A DNA stretch of 64,000 bases from Mycobacterium angelicum (GCF_002086155.1 NZ_MVHE01000009.1:1-64000), one strand, 5' to 3'. Positions 53,171-62,097 are shown, counted from the stretch's first letter. Numbers and translations: made by a program. The notes: a model not told the origin generated them from the letters alone.

Positions 53171-53470
53171 TCAACCCGCCGATGCGGCGTTGGCCGCTTC
53201 GGTCTCGGCATAGGAGTTCGCACTGGTGGCCAACGTCGCCGCCAGCGTCGCCTGAATCCTCGACGCCTGCGCGCTCAATTCCTGGAAGCGCTGACCGTGA
53301 GTAGCGAAGCGTGCTGCGGTCAGTACCGACACCTCATCGATGGCCGCGGGAACGACGCCGGTTATGGGTCCGGCAGCGGCCGCATTGCCGACGTTCAAGG
53401 CCGCGCCAAGGGACTGCAGGTTGCTGGCAGCCGCCGCCAGGTGCTCTGGATACGTGCGTACGAAAGACAT
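53171..53470 (-). CDS. PE family protein
   Basis: 99 residues, a bare PE domain: MSFVRTYPEHLAAAASNLQSLGAALNVGNAAAAGPITGVVPAAIDEVSVLTAARFATHGQRFQELSAQASRIQATLAATLATSANSYAETEAANAASAG. SYAETE carries the YxxxE export signal. GGAGGGG stands before ATG 53470; the open frame to 53560 is unlikely to be used. It is the first gene of a PE-PPE-PPE unit and should pair with one or both PPE proteins for ESX export. Confidence 0.95.
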   Translation of the reverse strand: MSFVRTYPEHLAAAASNLQSLGAALNVGNAAAAGPITGVVPAAIDEVSVLTAARFATHGQRFQELSAQASRIQATLAATLATSANSYAETEAANAASAG

Positions 53471-53502
53471 AGGATTCCCCTCCAAGGAAGCGCCACCGGC
53501 TC

Positions 53503-53520
53503 GAACACCGCGATGTGTTC
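53503..53520. promoter_or_regulatory. Dyad GAACAC-N6-GTGTTC upstream of the PE-PPE-PPE unit
   Basis: A perfect 6-bp inverted repeat (53503-53508 and 53515-53520) lies 32 bases before the PE start. A TATAGC-like -10 hexamer can be read on the minus strand a little upstream (about 53535-53540), so the dyad would fall in the early transcribed region, a repressor-like position. Confidence 0.5.
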
Positions 53521-53570
53521 TCTTGCCCGGAACGCTATAAAGGGGGTTACCCGGGTTCAATGGACCTGAC

Positions 53571-54249
53571 CGAGCGGAATGGATGCTGATCTTGACATTT
53601 CCTCAACATTCAGGCTGATTTTAATCACAGGACCTTCACAGGAATTCTCCAAGATCTATTCATCTAACATATGCACACCGCGAATGTGGAATTGCACAGC
53701 GGTGGTCTGCCGCCAGCCCGGCCGGCGCGGTTGGCGGCTACCACCCGGCCGGAGCCGGACACCCGGCAATGGCCACATCTAGGGCAATTCACCTGCAGTT
53801 ATCGGCGTTGTCCACACTCCGGGTGGTGATCACCAGCGCGATCGCGCGGCCGGTCTGGTGAGATTGTCGCCGCTGGTACGACAACACATCGCAGCAGGCC
53901 CGAAAAGACGTCAGGAAAACGCGGGCTTTTACCACTATTATCGTTATTTCAAAAGATTATTGTTCACCCAGAGTTAATCTCTGAACTTGCCCCATGAATT
54001 CAATGTGAAGCGGTGCGCGGGGCGCGCGAAAGCTGAATAAATTTCAGCTTGAACATATGGCTTGCGTGTGGGCCGACAAGTGTTTCTCGCGCTGCCAGAA
54101 TAACCTGCACGGTGAGTTTATGAGCATCGCGTGAGTCGTTGCCAGTCGGCTGGACGCGGGCCGGGCCCGGGTGGTCGGGTCTCCTTTATTGGCCCAGGTG
54201 TGGCGGCACCGTGATCCGTACGCGACCACGACCGGGGACGCTCATCTGC
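53571..54249. other. Long intergenic region, no supported gene
   Basis: About 680 bases without a convincing gene. Short open frames on both strands have no ribosome-binding site or family features. The stretch about 53920-54065 is clearly AT-rich for this genome (long runs such as CGTTATTTCAAAAGATTATT) and could be a promoter, an Lsr2/EspR-bound silencer or a non-coding RNA locus. I see no tRNA fold. Confidence 0.5.
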
Positions 54250-54516
54250 ATGACAGCGCTTGCGGTGATCGCCGCGATGGCAACGGCACTGTGCGTCGGC
54301 TACTACGCAGGTCGGCGGACCGGCTCGCCGGCTTCGGCCCGCAAGAGGCGCTCGCGTCGGATTGCGCTGGGCAGATTCGCCGTCAGCGTGATCGTGGTGA
54401 TGGTCAGCCGCCGTATCCGACGGCAACTGAAAACCGTTGAGCCACTTCTATTTTCGCGGGTTCGCCGGCGGTCGCGCAGACCGATGACCCGGTGGGCGCA
54501 GCTCACCCGCGCGTGA
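54250..54516 (+). CDS. Small membrane protein with basic tail
   Basis: 88 residues from ATG 54250 (GGGGACG about 12 bases upstream). A hydrophobic N-terminus MTALAVIAAMATALCVGYYAGRR is followed by a strongly basic region (ARKRRSRRIALGRFAVSVIVVMVSRRIRRQLKT) and a final run of Arg-rich text. I believe similar small proteins starting with this pattern occur in other mycobacteria, but I cannot name a family. Convergent with the cutinase gene, 4 bases between stops. Confidence 0.6.
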   Translation: MTALAVIAAMATALCVGYYAGRRTGSPASARKRRSRRIALGRFAVSVIVVMVSRRIRRQLKTVEPLLFSRVRRRSRRPMTRWAQLTRA

Positions 54517-54520
54517 ACGA

Positions 54521-55216
54521 TTACAGCTTGCCGGCGACGAAGTCGGCAGCCTGATTCGCCATACCCGCGTCCACGTACGCGTTCGCGAGATGTTGCGGCC
54601 AGTTCTCTTTCCAGGTGTTCGGATCGGCCGGGTTACAGACGGGATCGGCGCCGTGGCACAACTCGATGGTCCGGTCGTTATAAATCGGATTGAAGTTGGT
54701 GATCGGACCCACCCACTGACTTCCGTTACCGAACAGCGCGACCGCCGCGACGTGCTGATCGATGCCTCCAGGCAGGGGGCTGTCAAATCCGAAGGCGGAC
54801 ATGGGGACTGCGAGCACGACGTCGGTGACCGCCGCGCCGAGCGAGTAACCACCCAACACCAGCCGGGTGTCCGGACAGTTGTTGACCATGTTCTGAACGT
54901 GTCGGCTCATGTCATTGGCACCGACGTCGACCTCGGTGTCTGCGGGGTATTTCACCGCGTACGTACCCATGCTCCGGCCCCCGATCTTGGAGCTGAGCGA
55001 GTTGATGAAGGCGTTGCCGAGCACGCCCGTCCCCGGCGACTCGTAACGGCCGCGAGCGAAGACGACCTCCACCTGCGGACAGTTCGCTGCGGTGGCCGAC
55101 GGAGGGCCGGCGGGGACGCCGGGCGGCAGCACCGCCGCAGCCACCGTCAGAGCGGCCGCTATTGGGGCCGCGACCAGGCAAGTATTGAGCGATTTACCGA
55201 TAAGCGAAGCGCGCAC
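54521..55216 (-). CDS. Cutinase family protein (Culp-like serine esterase)
   Basis: 231 residues. Signal peptide about 1-43, then NCPQVEVVFARGRYESPGTGVLGNAF. Catalytic triad: Ser125 in GGYSLGAAV, Asp191 in CHGADPVC and His209 in WPQHLANAY. The cysteines in NCPQ, NNCPD, LCHG and PVCN match the two disulphides of the family. M. tuberculosis has seven such Culp proteins (CFP21 and others), most of them secreted esterases or lipases rather than true cutinases. Divergent from the methyltransferase, 234 bases apart. Confidence 0.93.
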   Translation of the reverse strand: MRASLIGKSLNTCLVAAPIAAALTVAAAVLPPGVPAGPPSATAANCPQVEVVFARGRYESPGTGVLGNAFINSLSSKIGGRSMGTYAVKYPADTEVDVGANDMSRHVQNMVNNCPDTRLVLGGYSLGAAVTDVVLAVPMSAFGFDSPLPGGIDQHVAAVALFGNGSQWVGPITNFNPIYNDRTIELCHGADPVCNPADPNTWKENWPQHLANAYVDAGMANQAADFVAGKL

Positions 55217-55450
55217 ACGAAGATGTTAGCCATTTGCGCGGCAGCCGTTGAGTGGGTTGGAAAATCAAGTGCAGCCGTTAACCAGATGGCAACGACACAT
55301 CTAAGGCCGAGCGGCGGGTCTGATGACCCGGGCGGGCGCTTCGACCGCGGCAGTGCGGCGAGCGGCGACAACTTCGGCCCCGGTGGTCGCCGCCTCCGGA
55401 CCGGGCCAGTGCACTCTGGTTGCGGTAAAGCGCATGGAAAGGTAGAGCCG

Positions 55451-56242
55451 ATGGATGCGGTAGAGACGATTGCGGCCATGCCGCGGGGCGGGCCCGGCGC
55501 ATCATGGCTGGATCGTCGCTTTCAAACCGATGTGCTCGAGTATCTCGACCGCGACGATGTCCCCGACGAGACCAAGCAGAAGGTCATAGGGATGCTCGAC
55601 CGTATCGGTACCCGGACCAAACAGCACGAGAGCTACGCTCGCCTGGCGCGTGCGGCGGTATCCGACGTCCCCAGTCCGCGGATCCTGGAAATAGGCGCTG
55701 GCCACGGAAAGCTTTCGACGAAGATCCTTGAACTGATCCCGACGGCGACGGTCACGGTAAGCGATGTGGATCCGACGTCTGTTGCCAATATCGCTGCGGG
55801 CGAGCTTGGCTCCGATCCACGAGTGCGCACCCAGGTGATCGACGCGACCTCGATTGACGCCGACGACTACAGCTATGACCTGGTCGTGTTCGCGCTGGCG
55901 TTTCATCATCTGCCGCCTGCGGTCGCCTACCGGGCCATCGCCGAGGCCACCAGGGTCGCGAAGCGCTTTCTGGTCATCGACCTCAAGCGGCGCACGCCGC
56001 TGCGGCTGACGTTGTCGGCGCTACTGCTGCTGCCGCCGCAGCTGCTGTTCGCGTTGGCTTCGCCGTCGATGCGGCTCGTCATACATGACGGTGTCATCAG
56101 CGCGTTGCGTGCCTACAGTGCGTCGGCGTTCGAAGCGTTAGGCCGCGCCGTCGATCCTGCGATGAACGTCGATATCCGGCCGGCGGGGATCCGGTTCCCG
56201 CCCTCGATCGCTGTCGTGTTCTCCCGTCCACAGCGAATCTAG
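55451..56242 (+). CDS. Class I SAM-dependent methyltransferase
   Basis: 263 residues from ATG 55451, with GGAAAGG upstream. The SAM-binding loop is RILEIGAGHGKLSTKILELIP, followed by VTVSDVDPTSVANI, and YDLVVFALAFHHLPPAVAYRAIAEATRVAKRFLVIDLKR is motif IV-VI. The C-terminal half has a hydrophobic helix (LRLTLSALLLLPPQLLFALA) that may touch the membrane, suggesting a lipid or quinone-like substrate. The open frame upstream is antisense to the cutinase gene and is not used. Confidence 0.88.
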   Translation: MDAVETIAAMPRGGPGASWLDRRFQTDVLEYLDRDDVPDETKQKVIGMLDRIGTRTKQHESYARLARAAVSDVPSPRILEIGAGHGKLSTKILELIPTATVTVSDVDPTSVANIAAGELGSDPRVRTQVIDATSIDADDYSYDLVVFALAFHHLPPAVAYRAIAEATRVAKRFLVIDLKRRTPLRLTLSALLLLPPQLLFALASPSMRLVIHDGVISALRAYSASAFEALGRAVDPAMNVDIRPAGIRFPPSIAVVFSRPQRI

Positions 56243-56286
56243 GCATTGCGGCGACATCGCCGCGACCGCATTGACATACTTGGCCA

Positions 56287-57078
56287 ATGGTCGACCGCGA
56301 CGCAGCAGGCATGGAGTTTCTTCGCGGAGCCGGGCGAATTGCCATGGCACACAGAGGATTTACCGCGTTCAAGGTACCAATGAACAGCATGGCCGCGTTC
56401 CGGGAAGCCGCCAACCTCGGACTCCGCTACATCGAGACCGACGTGCGGGGCACTCGGGACGGAGTGGCAGTGATCCTGCACGACCGGATGCTGCGGCCCA
56501 CCTGGGGCGTCTCCGGCGCGATCGACCAGTTGAACTGGTCAAGTGTACGGCGCGCCGATCTCGGTGGGGGAGAGTCGATCCCGACCCTGGAAGAGCTGCT
56601 CGCCACGTTTCCCGATATGCGAATCAACATCGATATCAAAGCCGAGCCGGCCATCGAACCGACCGTCGATGTCATCGAACGGCTCAACGCACACAACCGC
56701 GTGCTCGTCACGTCGTTTTCCGATCGCCGCCGACGGCGTGCGCTGCGGCTGCTGTCCAAGCCGGTCGCCACTTCGGCCGGTACCGGAGCGTTCGTCGGGT
56801 GCCTGGCGGCGAAAACACCCGCCAGCCGGGCCTACGCGTGGCGGGTGCTGCGCGACAGCGATTGCCTGCAACTGCCGCCGCGGTTGGGCCGGGTGCGGGT
56901 CATCTCGCCGGGGCTGGTTCGTGCCGCACATGCTTCGGGGCGCCAGGTGCACGCCTGGACGGTCGATGACCCCGAGGTCATGCACATGCTGCTCGATATG
57001 GGCGTCGACGGCATCATCACCGATCGCTCCGATCTGCTCCGGGATGTGCTGATCGCCCGTAACGAGTGGTGGGCCTGA
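56287..57078 (+). CDS. Glycerophosphodiester phosphodiesterase (GDPD)
   Basis: 263 residues. IAMAHRGFTAFKVPMNSMAAFREAANLGLRYIETDVRGTRDGVAVILHDRMLRPTWGVSG contains all GDPD signatures: HRG, the N-x-x-x-F motif, ETDV and the HD pair. IPTLEELLATFPDMRINIDIKAE and VHAWTVDDPEVMHMLLDMGVDGIITDRSDLLRDVL complete the TIM barrel. It cleaves glycerophosphodiesters to glycerol-3-phosphate and an alcohol. No signal peptide. The DUF1906 gene starts 27 bases downstream, so they may share an operon. Confidence 0.93.
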   Translation: MVDRDAAGMEFLRGAGRIAMAHRGFTAFKVPMNSMAAFREAANLGLRYIETDVRGTRDGVAVILHDRMLRPTWGVSGAIDQLNWSSVRRADLGGGESIPTLEELLATFPDMRINIDIKAEPAIEPTVDVIERLNAHNRVLVTSFSDRRRRRALRLLSKPVATSAGTGAFVGCLAAKTPASRAYAWRVLRDSDCLQLPPRLGRVRVISPGLVRAAHASGRQVHAWTVDDPEVMHMLLDMGVDGIITDRSDLLRDVLIARNEWWA

Positions 57079-57105
57079 GACCCGGGCCCTTGCTACCATC
57101 GCGCC

Positions 57106-57891
57106 GTGCACGATTCGGCTGCACGGGGTGGACGCGTTTCCCGGCGCGATGCCCTCAAGTACGCCCTCACGCCGGTCCTCCTCGGCTCAGCGCCGCTGGC
57201 CTTCGACGGGAGCCGGGCAGCCGCCGACGATATGCGGCTGATCGACTTCGCCGAGCGCAGGATCGCGCCGGATGAAATCAAGGCGGCCGGCTACGACGGC
57301 GTCGTCAACTACGTGTCCGAATCGCGGCCCGGCGCCGACTTCGAGGCGAAGCCCATCACCCGCCAGTACGCGGACGCGCTGCGCGCGGCGGGTCTGCACA
57401 TCGTCAGCAATTTCCAGTACGGCAAGCCCGGGTGGTCCGCGCCGTCGGACTTCACCCGCGGCTACGACGGCGGTGTCGCCGACGCCCAGACGGCGCTGCG
57501 GCTGCATGCAGCGGCGGGCGGTTCGGGTTCGGCCCCGATCTTCTTCAGTGTCGACGACAACATCGACCTCAACACCTGGAACGGCACTGCCCTCGACTGG
57601 TTTCGCGGCATCAACTCGGTACTGGGCGTGGCGCGAACCGGCATCTACGGGCATTCCCAGGCCTGCACGTGGGCGATCAAGGACGACGTGATCGGCCACT
57701 CGAGCACCCCCGGGCATCGCTGGGCCTGGCAGACCCGGTCGTGGTCCAACGGTCAGCGCGAGCCCGCCGCGGTGCTCTACCAGGAGGTCGTCAACACCGC
57801 GGCCAACCCGGGCCCGCTGCTGGGCGGGATACACGTCGATGTCGACGAGGTTCTGGCCGCCGATTTCGGCCAGTGGGATCTCGATCGCTGA
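57106..57891 (+). CDS. Tat-exported DUF1906 glycoside-hydrolase-like protein (Rv2525c-like)
   Basis: 261 residues from GTG 57106. GGRVSRRDALKYALTPVLLGSAPLAF is a twin-arginine signal. The mature part begins MRLIDFAERRIAPDEIKAAGYDGVVNYVSESRPG and contains IVSNFQYGKPGW, GSAPIFFSVDDN, RTGIYGHSQACTWAIKD and GIHVDVDEVLAADFGQWD. This is the DUF1906 TIM-barrel domain of M. tuberculosis Rv2525c, a Tat substrate whose enzyme activity is, to my knowledge, unproven. The SVDDN acidic pair would be catalytic. The next gene begins 11 bases later. Confidence 0.9.
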   Translation: MHDSAARGGRVSRRDALKYALTPVLLGSAPLAFDGSRAAADDMRLIDFAERRIAPDEIKAAGYDGVVNYVSESRPGADFEAKPITRQYADALRAAGLHIVSNFQYGKPGWSAPSDFTRGYDGGVADAQTALRLHAAAGGSGSAPIFFSVDDNIDLNTWNGTALDWFRGINSVLGVARTGIYGHSQACTWAIKDDVIGHSSTPGHRWAWQTRSWSNGQREPAAVLYQEVVNTAANPGPLLGGIHVDVDEVLAADFGQWDLDR

Positions 57892-57902
57892 TCTCAACGG
57901 CG

Positions 57903-58742
57903 ATGGATCAGGTTCATTGGACGCCGTCTGGGGTGCGGTTGCGCCGACGAGCGGGCCGTCCCGGAAGGCTGAACTGGCTGTTCCTGCCCGGGGGCCCGGG
58001 CATCGGTTCGGAGAGCCTGCACGAACTGGTGGACACCGTCGAGGTGGCGGGCAATTGCTGGCTCGTCGACCTGCCCGGTGACGGCTCGAATGTCGACGCT
58101 CCGGGCGCACCGGCCGATCCCTACCGAATGTGGCCGCAGGTGCTGCTCGAGGCGGCCGACGCCGTCGAATGTCCGGTATATGTCGGGCACTCCACCGGCG
58201 GCGAGTATCTGCTGTCCACTCCGGCGCTGGCCGCGCGGCTGGCGGGGCTGGCACTGATCAGCAGCGCCCCAGACGCGTCATGGCTGCCGGTGTGGCAGGA
58301 GACGATGCGCAAGGACCCCTTGCCGGCCGTCGAGCACGCGGGCACCCGCTACGAATCCGACCCGACGAATGACAACCTGCGCGCCGTCGCTGTCGCTTCG
58401 GCGCCGTGGAACTTCACCGATCATGGCGTCGCGCGGGGCACAGACCTGCTGGCACGCATGCCCTATAACAAGGACGCCGAGCGCTGGTCCGACGCGAATT
58501 TCGACCATGACTACGAATTAGCTTGGTGGCCAATGGTATTGCCGACGTTGATTGTGAGCGGAGCCGCAGACCGTGTGGTGACCCAGGCGCTGTGGGAAGC
58601 CCCGCGCTTCTGGGCGCGCAACGTGATCAGGCGGGTGATCGCCGACGCCGGCCATTTTCCCTGGATCGAACAGCCGGCCGCGGTGCGGGATGCGTTTGCT
58701 GAACTCGCGCAACGAATTTCGGCGCAAGCAGACCCGCGCTGA
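57903..58742 (+). CDS. Alpha/beta hydrolase
   Basis: 279 residues from ATG 57903. WLFLPGGPGIGSESLHELVD is the oxyanion loop, VYVGHSTGGEYLLS the nucleophile Ser, VSGAADRVV the acid and DAGHFPWIEQP the histidine. The GGPG loop recalls the proline-iminopeptidase branch, though an esterase is equally possible. The frame is open far upstream but only as a shadow of the DUF1906 gene. Third gene of a GDPD-DUF1906-hydrolase unit. Confidence 0.88.
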   Translation: MDQVHWTPSGVRLRRRAGRPGRLNWLFLPGGPGIGSESLHELVDTVEVAGNCWLVDLPGDGSNVDAPGAPADPYRMWPQVLLEAADAVECPVYVGHSTGGEYLLSTPALAARLAGLALISSAPDASWLPVWQETMRKDPLPAVEHAGTRYESDPTNDNLRAVAVASAPWNFTDHGVARGTDLLARMPYNKDAERWSDANFDHDYELAWWPMVLPTLIVSGAADRVVTQALWEAPRFWARNVIRRVIADAGHFPWIEQPAAVRDAFAELAQRISAQADPR

Positions 58743-58822
58743 CAACGACACGGTCAAGGAAAGACATCGGAGAGTAACGATTTGAGCCGCGCGCTGGATT
58801 TGGCGCCGGAGCAAATGCCAGT

Positions 58823-59086
58823 GTGATGCCTGTGAGTGTTGATGTTGGCGAGCCGGCACTGGGCTCGCGCCCGCACTGGCCGGATCAGTGGCTGGATAGA
58901 CCACCCCAGCGCTGTGCCCGTGGCCACTGGTTGCTGCCGGGACACATGATCGTCGGCACCATCTCGTGCTCCTGCGGCACGCATATCTGCTGGGAATGCG
59001 AGTGCGGCGCCGCCACCTATGGGCCGGCGTTGGTCGAGTCGTGCAGTGTGGTCGGCGATCTGGTGTCGACCCGGCGCTTAAGCTGA
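58823..59086 (+). CDS. Small zinc-ribbon-like protein
   Basis: 87 residues from GTG 58823 (or 86 from ATG 58826). The N-terminus SVDVGEPALGSRPHWPDQWLDRPPQRCARGHWLLPGHMIVGTISCSCGTHICWECECGAATYGPALVESC contains seven cysteines and several histidines arranged as a C-x-x-H / C-x-C / C-x-C-x-C / C zinc-binding pattern. Similar short proteins occur, as far as I recall, in other mycobacteria. The last 70 bases overlap the 3' end of the permease gene on the other strand, which is unusual. Confidence 0.55.
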   Translation: MMPVSVDVGEPALGSRPHWPDQWLDRPPQRCARGHWLLPGHMIVGTISCSCGTHICWECECGAATYGPALVESCSVVGDLVSTRRLS

Positions 59087-60477
59087 CTGCCCCGGCGTGC
59101 CCGGTAGTAGTGCAGGTAGGTCAGCGCCGGCACGACGATGAAGGTGATGGCGATCAACGTGATCGAGAAGTAGTTGGGCCTGCCTCGCGACGAGAACAGC
59201 GACCCGTAGTCGAAGGACACCGCAAGCCCGATCGAGATCACGAACGCCACTACCGGTAAAACCTTGTCGGTGAACCTGTTTCGCGGTATTTCGGCGTAGT
59301 CGTCGCGGTGCGAACGCGCCAGCGCGATCAGAGCGATGGGCACGATGATGAACTGGACGAATCGGGCGATCACCGCCAGGCCGGTCAGGTTCAAACTGTC
59401 GAATCGAAGCGCCAGCGGAAACGCGAGGGCCAGCGACGCGGTGATTGCGAAGGCGACCATCGGCACACCGAACCGATTCTTGCGCGCCAGGTAGGTGGGC
59501 AGCACGCGTCCATCGGCCAAAGCGGTCCAAAGCCGTGGTGCGCCAAACGAAGCCGCCACATTGATGCCGAACATGGAAACCAGCGCCCCGATGACGACGA
59601 CGGTACGGAAGGTGTCGTTTCCGATGCCCGCTGCCAGCTTTACCGTGTCGGGGGAGGCCACGATCTTCTCCGCCCCCAGCAGCATCGCCACCACCAAAGC
59701 CAGTACGTAGATTGCGCCCACCGAAAAGATCGCCAGGGGAATGGCTCTGGGCAGATTGCGCTCCGGATTATGCATCTCCTCGGCGGCGTTCGCGATCGAC
59801 TCAAAACCGGTGAACGCGTACAAAGCCGCGATGGTGGCAAGGGCCAGGCTGGACGCGGTACTCGTACCCATCTGCGCAACTCCGAGCAATGAATACGCCG
59901 CCGGATGGTAGGCCGACCGAGCCGTTCCGTAGTTGTTGACATGCTGCGTGACGATGATCCACAGCCCCCCGGCGATGAAGATCGACAGGGCGAATACCTT
60001 TCCCAACGTCGATATCCCGTTGGCCCACTTGATGACTCGGTTACCGAACAGGTTTATGGCCAGAAGCACGGCGATGAAGCCGAGAAACGTCAGCGTCTTG
60101 ACACTCAGCACGTGATCTTCGTCGGCCCAATGCTTGTCGGGGAAGGCCACCCGCAACAGCGTCGAGACGAACAGCGACGCCAGCACTCCCCAAGCGATGG
60201 ACGCGGTAATCGCGTGGGTGACACCGACATAGATGCCGATACGGCGCCCGAATGCGGCAGTCGTATAGGCGTAGGAGGCGCCGTTGGTTTTCACGTACTG
60301 CGCCGAGGTTGCGAACACCAGGGCCATGACGCCCGCGAAGAGGCCGGCCAGAACGTATGCGAGGGGCGCGAACGGTCCGGCCAGCTTGATCACCGCACCC
60401 GGGGTCAGAAAGATTCCCGCTCCGATGATCGCGTTGATCCCGAGCATGACCACGCTTCGGAAACCGAGCTTGCTAAT
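59017..60477 (-). CDS. APC-superfamily amino acid permease, probable ATT start
   Basis: 486 residues if translation starts at ATT 60477, or 478 from GTG 60453. About 12 membrane segments. The N-terminal block LGFRSVVMLGINAIIGAGIFLTPGAVIKLAGPFAPLAYVLAGLF is typical of APC transporters. SD-like AGGAGG (60485-60490) lies 7 bases before ATT but far from GTG 60453, and the ATT start restores ISKLGFRSVV before the first helix. Substrate unknown; probably an amino acid or polyamine. Its end overlaps the small zinc-ribbon gene. Confidence 0.85.
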   Translation of the reverse strand: MSKLGFRSVVMLGINAIIGAGIFLTPGAVIKLAGPFAPLAYVLAGLFAGVMALVFATSAQYVKTNGASYAYTTAAFGRRIGIYVGVTHAITASIAWGVLASLFVSTLLRVAFPDKHWADEDHVLSVKTLTFLGFIAVLLAINLFGNRVIKWANGISTLGKVFALSIFIAGGLWIIVTQHVNNYGTARSAYHPAAYSLLGVAQMGTSTASSLALATIAALYAFTGFESIANAAEEMHNPERNLPRAIPLAIFSVGAIYVLALVVAMLLGAEKIVASPDTVKLAAGIGNDTFRTVVVIGALVSMFGINVAASFGAPRLWTALADGRVLPTYLARKNRFGVPMVAFAITASLALAFPLALRFDSLNLTGLAVIARFVQFIIVPIALIALARSHRDDYAEIPRNRFTDKVLPVVAFVISIGLAVSFDYGSLFSSRGRPNYFSITLIAITFIVVPALTYLHYYRARRGSQLKRRVDTRSPTTLHDSTNAGP

Positions 60478-60510
60478 CGCGCATCCTCCTGCCCGCGGGT
60501 GTTCGACCGG

Positions 60511-62097
60511 CTACCGCGCTCCGTTGGGACCGCTCTGTCCGAAGATCTGCCCGGCGGTTCCGCCGTCACCCACCTTGCCCTCGGTGGTGCCGGTTCCGGC
60601 ATTGCCCCCGCCACCACCGTTGCCGACGAGTCGGGCGTTGCCGCCGTTGCCGCCGTCGCCGCCGGTGCCGGTCACCGCCATCCCGCCGGAGCCGCCCTCG
60701 CCGCCGTTGCCGAACAGTCCCGCGATCCCGCCGGAGCCGCCCGAACCGCCGTCGCCGGGCGCGGCAAACCCTCCCGACCCGCCGAATCCGCCGTTGCCGC
60801 CGTCGCCGTACAACATGCCTGCGCTTCCGCCGGCACCACCGGCACCGCCGGCGGTGCCGCTCGCGCCGCCGTGCCCACCGTCGCCACCCGCGCCGAACAG
60901 GATTGCGGCGTTCCCGCCCGCACCCCCCGGTCCGGCTTTGATATGGCCGATCCCGCCGGCTCCGCCGGTTCCGCCGTCGCCGTACAGGAGTCCGGCGCTT
61001 CCCCCGACACCGCCGACCCCTCCATTGGCACCACTCGTCCCGCCTTCGAGATGGCCGGCGCCGCCGGCACCTCCGGTACCACCGGCCCCGAAGAGCCAGC
61101 CTGCGTGCCCACCCGCGCCGCCGGCTCCGCCGTTTTCGCCCCCGGTCGCCCCGTCGCCACCTGAGCCGCCGGTGCCGAAGAGCAGACCGGCCCGGCCCCC
61201 TGCGCCGCCCGCTCCGCCGTCGACGCGGCCGGAGCCGCCGTCACCGCCGTCGGCACCGGCGCCGTAGAGCAAGCCGCCGTGACCACCGGCGCCACCGGCC
61301 CCGCCGATGTTGTTGACGCCGAGGCCACCGTCTCCGCCGACGCCTCCGGCGCCGAACACCCCACCTGCGCCGCCGAGACCGCCGGATCCAGCGACACCGT
61401 CGACGCCCAGCCCGCCGATGCCGCCACGCCCGCCACTGCCGAATAACGCGGCTGACCCGCCTGCCCCGCCGGCACCGCCGTCGACCTGTCCGGTGCCGCC
61501 GATACCCCCGGAGCCGCCATTGCCGAACAGCCAGCTCGACCCGCCGGCGCCGCCGGCCCCACCTTTGGTCAAGGAGGACCCGCCGGCACCGCCGGCTCCA
61601 CCCTTTCCGAATAGGCCCGCGTCCCCGCCCCGGCCACCGGCCTGCCCGGGCCCTCCAGAGCCGCCGGCCCCACCGGCGCCAAACAGCAACCCGCCGGCAC
61701 CACCATCGGCTCCGGTGCCCGGCGCACCATTTACGCCGTTGCCGATCAGTGGACGTCCCAGCAGCGCTTGGCAGGGAACGTTGACGGCATCCAGCAAGCC
61801 CTGCATCGTCACGGCGTTGGACGCCTCGGCGCCGGCGTACGTGTGAGAACCCGCGGCCAACGCCGCCACGAACTGTTGATGGAACACGCTCGCCTGGGCG
61901 CTCAGCACCTGATATTGCTCAGCGTGAGCACGGAAAACGTCCGCGACGGCAGCCGACACTTCATCGGCGCCGGCGGCCACCAGCACCATCGTGGGCGCTG
62001 CGGCCGCGCTGGCGGCTGTGGTGACCGCTATGCCGATTTCGGACAGTTCCGAACATGCCGCAGCCAGGCTCGCCGGTATCGCGATCACGTACGACAT
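60511..62097 (-). CDS. PE_PGRS family protein
   Basis: 528 residues. PE domain: [94 protein letters not shown], with TYAGAE as the YxxxE-type signal. [14 protein letters not shown] opens the PGRS part, which is more regular than the other two, with modules such as [20 protein letters not shown] and [10 protein letters not shown] about every 33 residues. ATG 62097 lies 7 bases after AGGAGG; ATG 62103 would be too close. Confidence 0.93.
   Translation of the reverse strand: MSYVIAIPASLAAACSELSEIGIAVTTAASAAAAPTMVLVAAGADEVSAAVADVFRAHAEQYQVLSAQASVFHQQFVAALAAGSHTYAGAEASNAVTMQGLLDAVNVPCQALLGRPLIGNGVNGAPGTGADGGAGGLLFGAGGAGGSGGPGQAGGRGGDAGLFGKGGAGGAGGSSLTKGGAGGAGGSSWLFGNGGSGGIGGTGQVDGGAGGAGGSAALFGSGGRGGIGGLGVDGVAGSGGLGGAGGVFGAGGVGGDGGLGVNNIGGAGGAGGHGGLLYGAGADGGDGGSGRVDGGAGGAGGRAGLLFGTGGSGGDGATGGENGGAGGAGGHAGWLFGAGGTGGAGGAGHLEGGTSGANGGVGGVGGSAGLLYGDGGTGGAGGIGHIKAGPGGAGGNAAILFGAGGDGGHGGASGTAGGAGGAGGSAGMLYGDGGNGGFGGSGGFAAPGDGGSGGSGGIAGLFGNGGEGGSGGMAVTGTGGDGGNGGNARLVGNGGGGGNAGTGTTEGKVGDGGTAGQIFGQSGPNGAR

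Noticed and set aside
54590..55450. Upstream extension of the methyltransferase frame across the cutinase gene
   Set aside because: This part is antisense to the cutinase coding region, and ATG 55451 has a good ribosome-binding site and begins the natural protein.
57432..57902. Upstream extension of the alpha/beta hydrolase frame
   Set aside because: It lies inside the DUF1906 gene in another frame; ATG 57903 gives a normal-length hydrolase.
60284..61846. Proline-rich plus-strand frames opposite the third PE_PGRS gene
   Set aside because: Antisense shadows of GGxGG repeats, as for the other PE_PGRS genes.
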